This document shows, one piece after another, positions 11,101 to 20,100 of a stretch of 64,000 nucleotides of DNA. The DNA comes from Liolophura sinensis (taxonomy: Eukaryota > Mollusca > Polyplacophora > Chitonida > Chitonidae). Every line of letters begins with the position of its first letter. The first letter of the stretch is position 1. The position numbers and the translations under genes are program-made. Location: the NCBI RefSeq assembly GCF_032854445.1, contig NC_088301.1, forward strand, positions 32,286,402 through 32,350,401, in the 5' to 3' direction. The notes under the pieces were generated by a model that saw only the letters and a program-made list of their open reading frames with translations, had not been told where the DNA came from and searched no databases.

Positions 11101-14100
11101 TTTGATTGGTGTTTTACGCTGTACTCAAGAATATTTCACTTATACGACGGCGGCCAGCATTATGGTGGGTGGAAACCGGGCAGAGCCCGTAGGAAACCCA
11201 CGACCATCCGCAGGTTCAAATAAATAGATATGCGCACGTGTAGCTGTCAGTGTAGTCTAACGTGCATTGAAGACGTGGGACGTCACATGTGGTAAAGTTA
11301 ATCATGAACTTGGTTTAATCCAAGCACTCTGGTTTCCGCCACCCATAAACCTAACCGCCATGGTATAAGTAAAAAAATCTAAAGTATGGGGTTAAGCAAC
11401 AACTGAATAAATAAATACATCAGATGTATCCTGTCGTTTTGAGCCGGTTTCACAATGGACTCCGATTGTTTACATACATATCTACATCAAGCTCGTTTGT
11501 ACATTTTGTTCACATCTTCAACTCTGTGTGTGTAGTTTTAAATTTACCATATTGTTTTTAAGTCCATTTCCCTGAGCTTTCCGCGGTTGGTGTTGTGGTG
11601 TATAAAAGATAATTGTTTGTTTTAGGAAGGCATGCCTAGGGTGCGTTTCAGCGACGTAAGAGCCTCGACAGATGGACTTTTTAGGTAAGTCTCTAGGCTA
11701 TATATCACGTTGGGGCCTCCGTGGCTCAGTCGGTTAGCGCGCTAGCGCAGCGTAATGACCCAGGAGCCTCTCACCAATGCGGTCGCACCAATGAGTTCAA
11801 GTCCAGCTCATGCTGGCTTCCTCTGCGGCCGTAAGTGGGAAGGTCTGTTAGCAACCTGCGGATGGTCGTGGGTTTCCCCCGGGCTCTGCCCGGTTTCCAC
11901 CCACCATAATGCTGGCCGCCGTCGTATAAGTGAAATATTCTTGAGTACGGCGTAAAACACCAATCAAATAAATAAATAAATATATATCACGTTCGTGATA
12001 GCAGGCGCTTTCCAACAGGAAGGAAACCAACGGAATAACTAGCTAGCTGTGGAAAATGATAAAAACCATTCATGTTAAAAACCGTTACAAAAGCTTATGT
12101 TGTTCTGATACAGTTAAAGATTAGGTTTACAGAAGATTCAAGGAACTACGTTTCAGACTTTAAAGGTGGAGAAAACATAAAAATGATATAAAGTTCAGCT
12201 GAAAGAGTGCAAAAAGTTATTCCTTTATGTGGTTTTCTGTATTTTTTCCGATTTTTCCTGAAGGAGAAAAAGACACTTGAAAATAATTTTTGTATGGTTG
12301 GTATTTGGGACCACCTATTGGTATCTATAGTCTTTGTTTAAAAATGTCATAAATGAGGATGTAACACAGGTTTAATAAATATTTTTGCACTAGAATTTGT
12401 TCTTTTCAGATAACAAATTTATTAAACCTAATTTTAGATCATATTTATATTTTTAATATGTTGATAAATATTATCATAATTTAGGTTAAATGTTTATGTT
12501 TCGTTATAAAAAACAAATTTACATTCAAATAAATTTATTAGACAAGCGTCACATCCTTATTTAGAACATTATTATTCAACAACGATAAATGCCAAAAGTT
12601 GGTCCCAAATACCCACAATACAAAAATATTTTCAAATACCATTTTCTCTTGAAAAAAAAAACATCCAAAAAAATATTAACGATCATATTTGCAAATAAGT
12701 TTTGACACTCTTTCTTTGGCATCATTTTTATGTTTTCTTCTCATTTAACTGTCTCTGTATGATGGGAACAACTTAAGGTAATTTAAATTTAACTGTCTCT
12801 GTATGATAGGGACAGCTTATTTTTTTAACTTCTTGTTTGCGCATATATGGTGGAAATAATTTGGCCAATTTCATTCGACGTCTCACTATATATGGTGTTC
12901 CCCTTAATAAAGTCAAAGGACACCTGCTGTGAACAGTTCAGAATAGAAATCTAACTGAGATCAAATATGACGTGACGTGACCATACACCGATTGTCTAAC
13001 ATTGCACCGATCAGATATGACGTGGCGTGACCATACACTGATTGTCTAACATTGCACCGATCAAATATGACGTGGCGTGACCATACACCGATTGTCTAAC
13101 ATTGCATCGATCAAATATGACGCGACGTGACCATACACCGATTGTCTAACATTGCATCGATCAAATATGACGTGACGTGACCACACACCGATTGCTAACA
13201 TTGCACCGATCAAATATGACGTGACGTGACCATACACCGATTGTCTAACATTGCACCGATCAAATATGACGTGACGTGACCATACACCGATTGTCTAACA
13301 TTGCACCGATCAAATATGACGTGGCGTGACCATACACCGATTGTCTAACATTGCACCGATCAAATATGACGTGACGTGACCATACACCGATTGTCTAACA
13401 TTGCACCGATCAAATATGACCATACACCGATTGTATAACATTGCATCGATCAAATATGACGTGACGTGACCATACACCGATTGTCTAACATTGCACCGAT
13501 CAAATATGACCATACACCGACTGTCTAACATTGCACCGATCAAATATGACCATACACCGATTGTCTAATATTGGACCGATCAAATATGACCATACACCGA
13601 TTGTTTAACATTGCACCGATCAAATATGACGTGGCGTGACCATACACCGACTGTCTAACATTGCACCGATCAAATATGACCATACACCGATTGTCTAACA
13701 TTGCACCGATGAAATATGACCATACACCGATTGTCTAACATTGCACCGATCAAATATGACGTGGCGTGACCATACACCGATTGTCTAACATTGCACCGAT
13801 CAAATATGACCATACACCGATTGTTTAACATTGCACCGATCAAATATGACGTGGCGTGACCATACACCGATTGTCTAACATTGCACCGATCAAATATGAC
13901 GTGGCGTGACCATACACCGATTGTCTAACATTGCACCGATCAAATATGACGTGACGTGACCATACACCGATTGTCTAACATTGCACCGATCAAATATGAC
14001 GTGGCGTGACCATACACCGATTGTCTAACATTGCACCGATCAAATATGACGTGGCGTGACCATACACCGATTGTCTAACATTGCACCGATCAAATATGAC

Positions 14101-17100
14101 GTGGCGTGACCATACACCAATTGGCTAACATTGCACCGATCAAATATGACGTGGCGTGACCATACACCAATTGGCTAACATTGCACCGATCAAATATGAC
14201 GTGGCGTGACCATACACCAATTGGCTAACATTGCACCGATCAAATATGACGTGGCGTGACCATACACCGATTGTCTAACATTGCACCGATCAAATATGAC
14301 GTGGCGTGACCATACACCAATTGGCTAACATTGCACCGATCAAATATGACGTGGCGTGACCATATACCAATTGGCTAACATTGCACCGATCAAATATGAC
14401 GTGGCGTGACCATATACCAATTGGCTAACATTACACTGTACTCAATGAATTCAATCAGTTTCAACTTTAATATCTGTTTAATAACAATCACACTGTCGTC
14501 ACTGCTCTGGTTTTACTCTCTGTGCTGTAGTCTTTAATATTATATCCTCTATTTTTGTTGCATTGTCCAATTTTTCTGAGATTATCGTCGAAACGATTAT
14601 AAAGTGAAACGTTTTTAACTGTATGCGTAGTTTACGACGGTATGTTGTTGTTGCTGCAGTATGATGTCGATGGTGCATGAGTTTGGTATGTGTCTGGTGG
14701 AGGACATGCGCACAGCACGGGGAGGCGCCATTGAGGTGAGTGATACAGATACCCTTAATTAATGTTAGCAGTGAGGCGAATGCGCTGTGAGGAGTATGAT
14801 GACGCTTCATCTGCCTTAGGCTCCCCCCAAAGCTTTTCTTCATTATTTCATGATAACCACTTTCTGGTCAAATGTTTATGCAGGTCTCCTAAATTATGAG
14901 AAGTCTCTTGCTGGCTTAAATAAAGCTTGGCTCTCGCGGCAGCAGATCAGTATGTATACGGGCTTACTTTAGAACCCTATATAACCCTGCCTACCGCCGT
15001 ACAAGTCTAAACAATTTTTGATTAACACAAATAAATAAATCAAATACGTCAAAGACATGCCCGTGTTAAGCTACATCCATTTCGTTGTATTGTGATCCTA
15101 GAAAAGGAGCCTTGTATGAAGCAGTGCTAAGGAAGCGGGTTGTGTCAGTCGTTTAGGCACACGATATGCGGGTACAAACACTTGAACAGGTAATTTGTAC
15201 TAGGTTTCTCTCGCTGTTCATGTTGATAAGCAGTCGAAGAAGCTCCTGTTGCCGCCTATACCGTCTAACGTTCGTTAAAGGCGTGCTATATCACACGTTG
15301 GTAAGTTCGTCAGTAACTTGCCAAAGTTCAGTGGTTTACCCCAAACACTCCGTTTTCCTCACCCATAATATTGATCGCCATCGGGGATTGAAAAATTAAT
15401 GACTATGGCCTTAAACAACAATCAAATAAATTAATAAATAAAAAAAGGTTGTGACATTAGTTTAAAAATAGCATTGATCTTCCATGTAGATCATCAACCC
15501 ATCAACTGGAGTGTTAACTTTCTTCTTCAGCTGGCGGAAAAGATCGCTCCCATTCAACATACAATATACGGAAAGGTGAGTCAGTCTCCCAGGCAGTTTA
15601 TTTGGAAATATCTAGATTTGTAGCTGGCGAGAAGGGTCATACAGCGTTGGCCACGCGCGAAAACAAGGGGATTACAGGTCGGATGGCACCACATCCATTC
15701 TGTCCTCTCGGATCAAGCTCAGCTCGACTTCTAATAAATGTATTAATTTTGACAGAAGGCCTGTTGTCTGTGTGATGCAAGAATGTGTTATCGAAACAAA
15801 ATACTGTCATATTCAACATAAATAATCTGTTAGCCTAATATAATCTTTATGTTGAATTAATAAAATATGTGTGCTGTATGCAATAGTGTAATCTGCTGCA
15901 GTAAAAGAATGCATTATAGCATCACTCAAACAACCGACTTTCTGTTAAATTTAACACATTATTTTTTGAGAGTCCCGTTTTACTTATGGTCCTGTCCGTC
16001 TGTCTGTTTGTCTGTCTGTTTGTCTGTCTGTCATCTTTATGACTGTAACATTTCTGAACCTATTGAAACCAAATTCGTGAACGTGTGCTTTTTTGCAAGG
16101 CACAAGTATATCTTTTGAAGATTTGCTGGGATTTACATCAAAAGCTGCATAAAATATATTGAGGAGGGATTGAGGAGTGTTGCAGTTGTACTATTTCTGC
16201 CTCTGTTATTTTTATTTGCGTCTCGTTTGACCTCAAAAGTCAGTGCACCTTGATAGACACGTCTAACACCTACCCCCACCCCCCCCCCCCCCCACCCCGA
16301 CCTACTAACCACACACTGCAGCAAAATATCTCGAATTATCCCCAGGTTAATACATAGCGCTTTAAATACTTGACTTAATCACGGGTATCTCATGGTTACA
16401 TGTTTAAACTGAAATATTACCATCAGTCATCTGAACAAAATATAGACTAGTCAACACATGTGATTTTGTTCTCCATGTCACACAGAGGTTTGACGTTGTC
16501 AGCACCCCAGACCCTATCAACATCGCCTACAGCTCTGTTCGTCTTGACCTGCATATGGATTTAGCTTATTACGAGTCACCACCGGGGCTGCAGGTTTTCA
16601 ACTGTGTCAGGTGTGTTTTCTGAACTCTCCCGATTTGCATAGCTATGGATCAGCCTAATAAATAACTAGTCAGCGTTTGGTTTGGATGGTACGTTAATTT
16701 GACGCATGCAGCCTCTTCACTCCACGACTGAATTTGAGCAAAAATAAAATTAAAAAAAGAAGGGTGGCCCGATTGTTAGAGCGTCCACCTCGAAGTTGGG
16801 AGACCCCGAGATAAAACCCAAGCCCCAAAGAATGTCAGTATAATGTGATGAGGTGTCATGTCTGGTGTCTTCGGCATGATACTTCAGTGGGGGCATGGAC
16901 TCGCTCTGCCACAAGAAGACACATTATATGTGCACACACCTAAAATTGTTAAGTACGACATAAGACCTCAAAGAACACATATGTACATTTCATGGCTGGT
17001 ACACGAACCTGTGTTGAAACGTATGGCTAAATAAAAAAAAACATGGATACTATGTTTTGCAAAAACAACAGGGATGATCTTAATTTCGTACCTTGACCAG

Positions 17101-20100
17101 GTTTGACAATTTGGTCGTGGGAGGTGAAAGCATTTTCCTGGATGTGTTTCCGCTAATGGAGGACTTCCGGTCTACCTATCCCCAAGAGTTTGAGGATTTG
17201 GCCAGAATTCCGGCTACTTTTCAAAAAATACACTTCAACAGGTAAGAAATTCTCCGTTATCTTTTTATATATCACACCATATTGCAAATAAATCGGGCAC
17301 CTGACAGTCTCACTAAAATCAGATGTAGCAGCCTGAAGTCAGATCTGAAGAAATGCGTATTCCTGCCTGATCAAATCTTAGTAGCAAACACAACTGGTGT
17401 TCGATACACACATATTTGAAAAGGTCCGACTTATTTCAAGATTTTCAAAATATGGATGTAAGAATTTGATTGGGCCAATACCAGACGGACTGAACGTAGT
17501 TGTTTCGTTAGATATAGTCAGTGACAGGTTTGTATTGTGAGAGACTACCGGAGCTGACTTCACTGATCGAATAATATCACTCCCCACGTGACTACCGTGT
17601 AAGGTAACTACAACATAGTTGAGTTCCTCAGTACATAAGGCTTGCATCACACAGAATATTCTTTAAATATCTTCTTCTTACATTGCACCAGCTACGATAA
17701 AACTATACCTTTAAATTGATAAATTCGATCATTTTTTTTTTTCTGAAAATGTGCAGTGTATATCAAACAACATTGAATATAATGATCTTCGATGACATTT
17801 TCGTCTCCGGTTCGCAGGGTCCGTCCAGTATATATGACCTACCAAAGACCACATGTTGCGATAAATGCCGACAAAGAGGTGAGGGAATGCTGATGTATTT
17901 TGCTTAAGATATACATGAAAAAGTACTACGAAGAGTAGGACTTTAAGGAACAAGAAGAAAGACATGCCAGAAAAATGAGAGAAAAATATTTTTGAGGCTT
18001 ATTTAATATTTCTTAATAACCTCTCTGTTTTACGCATATTTTCCGACGGAAATGAATATTCGGAAATGACGTCATCGATGAACGCGGGACCAGCTTAGAG
18101 CCCCAATTCAACAAATTTGTTTTTACAGCTATCATAATTGCCGTAGCCATAGCAGGCTACTTAATTTCCGGCCTGACCGCTGGGGGCCTTTATAGGAAAA
18201 CTGTAGTTTAAAGCCAGTTTTACGCCCCACGAAGAAAGCTGATAAATTTTTTGTAGTTTTATATGTTAGGACAAATCATGTACTACGTATTATGAAACAA
18301 AAATCAAACGTTTCGTATATCCTTTAAGTGTATTATGTGCTCGCGTTTGGCCGTTTGCGCAGTCCAAAGTTCGTTGAAGAATATGAATATGTACGTCATA
18401 GCTAGTTAAAGTTTGTAAGTAACTTGCTAGTGGTGGGTGGTTTAAATCCAGCACTCCTTTACCCTCAAAATTCATCACGGAGTTACAGAATTACCCTGCA
18501 CATCTTTATGCATTTAGAATATATGCCTTCCATTTGGGAATTACAGATTACTGGTGTGTTTTGGTCTCCCGCATTCGAAGGGCCTTTGTCCGTCCCAGAA
18601 GTAAGTCACGTGTTTTCATGTTGAAGCTCCAGTTATTGGTATACTAGCTCTGTAAACTGTATAAATATGTGCTTTCAAAATTATAAATTGTTAAAACAAT
18701 GTTTGTATTTGTTATTCCCCTACAAGTATCGGAGGGGACCATACGCTTACACATCATATGTCACTCCGTAAAGATTCAGCTCTCCGGACTTTTTTTTAGA
18801 GTGAGTGAATGAGTGAGTGCTTGGGGTTTAACGTCGTACTCCTTTTTTTTAGAAGGTATGATCGTATTGGATTGAAACTTGGTGCATAACTTCTCCGTGG
18901 TGATTTACACATCAAGTTTGAGTTTCGGTCAGTTTTCGACAGAATTATAGTGCTTTTTGTCCTAAGTTTTCTTTTATTCTGAATTGGAACCTGGTACAAA
19001 CCTTTATCAAAACATATTTCAGACCAAGTTCCAGCCTTTGGCAGTTTTACATTGCTGTGGTTAAGTCATACTATTTACATTGACGTAACTGTTATTCTGA
19101 TGACTCAAACCGTTAGGGAACACTGTCGCAGTACTTCCAGAATGCTTGTTAATCCCTTTAGAAGTACAGATGTTGTCAGAGTTCCCTTTGTTTTCACTTT
19201 TCACATGTATTGTACATTTGATTGTTTGGTTATTGTCGTTTATTCACCCTACTTTGCAAAATGTTTATCAATGTTCAAGCGTACGTCGAGAAAGAGAACG
19301 GTGTACAATCCAGAAAGAGGATTTGTTTCCATCGTGCGCGTTTTGGATTCAAGAATTCAGAATACACCTTTTCTCTTAGTACATATAAGGTATACGTACA
19401 AAACTGCACTCTTTTCTAACTGATATATGAAGCTATCAAGGAAATTGTGTACAACCGAGGGGGTGAGGTTACTCACCGCTAATGGTCGAGAGTTCAAGTC
19501 TAATTCAGGCCAGTATTGTCAGTGATGATTTGCATTGTGAAAAAACGAGTCATTAACCATTTGATATGTTCCCTGAATACGATGATAATGTCAGTTTTAT
19601 ATAAATAATAACGCAGTAAAATCTAAAATACAATTGCATTGTTTTGTAATAATATTGACTGATCGCTTAGTTTAATGTAAAGTAAAGCTTATTCTTTTGT
19701 AATGATATTGATACTGATCGTTGTTGTTGTATGTGACAGAAAGATGTTGAGCTATACTATCGAGCGTATCACCTATTGGCAAAGGCCATCAGCGCATCAC
19801 CCTTACGGGTAAGTCTCATTGTATATCGATCCGTCCCCATCGTGGTTCTTCTCTCCTAAACACATCGTCATTTAATCGAGTGAAACGCTTATAGCTACAT
19901 GTACGGTCACGGGCTTGAAGCAATTTAACAGGCAGAAACAATCTATCCAAATAAATAGTTGATGAATATCAATAAATACAGTTTGATTCAAAACAAATTA
20001 TAGATTTCTTAATTATGGACAGCAGAGGCGAAACATAGGTTGTATGAAGTCTGATAGCACAAGTACTTTCCACTTTTGTATGAGCGGAGGAAAACGTCCT

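Noticed and set aside
11712-11790. Possible tRNA gene
   Set aside because: A and B boxes are present but belong to the head of a repeated SINE. No complete cloverleaf is seen.
12960-14433. Possible CRISPR array
   Set aside because: Units are contiguous 40/50-bp repeats without unique spacers, in an animal gene intron.
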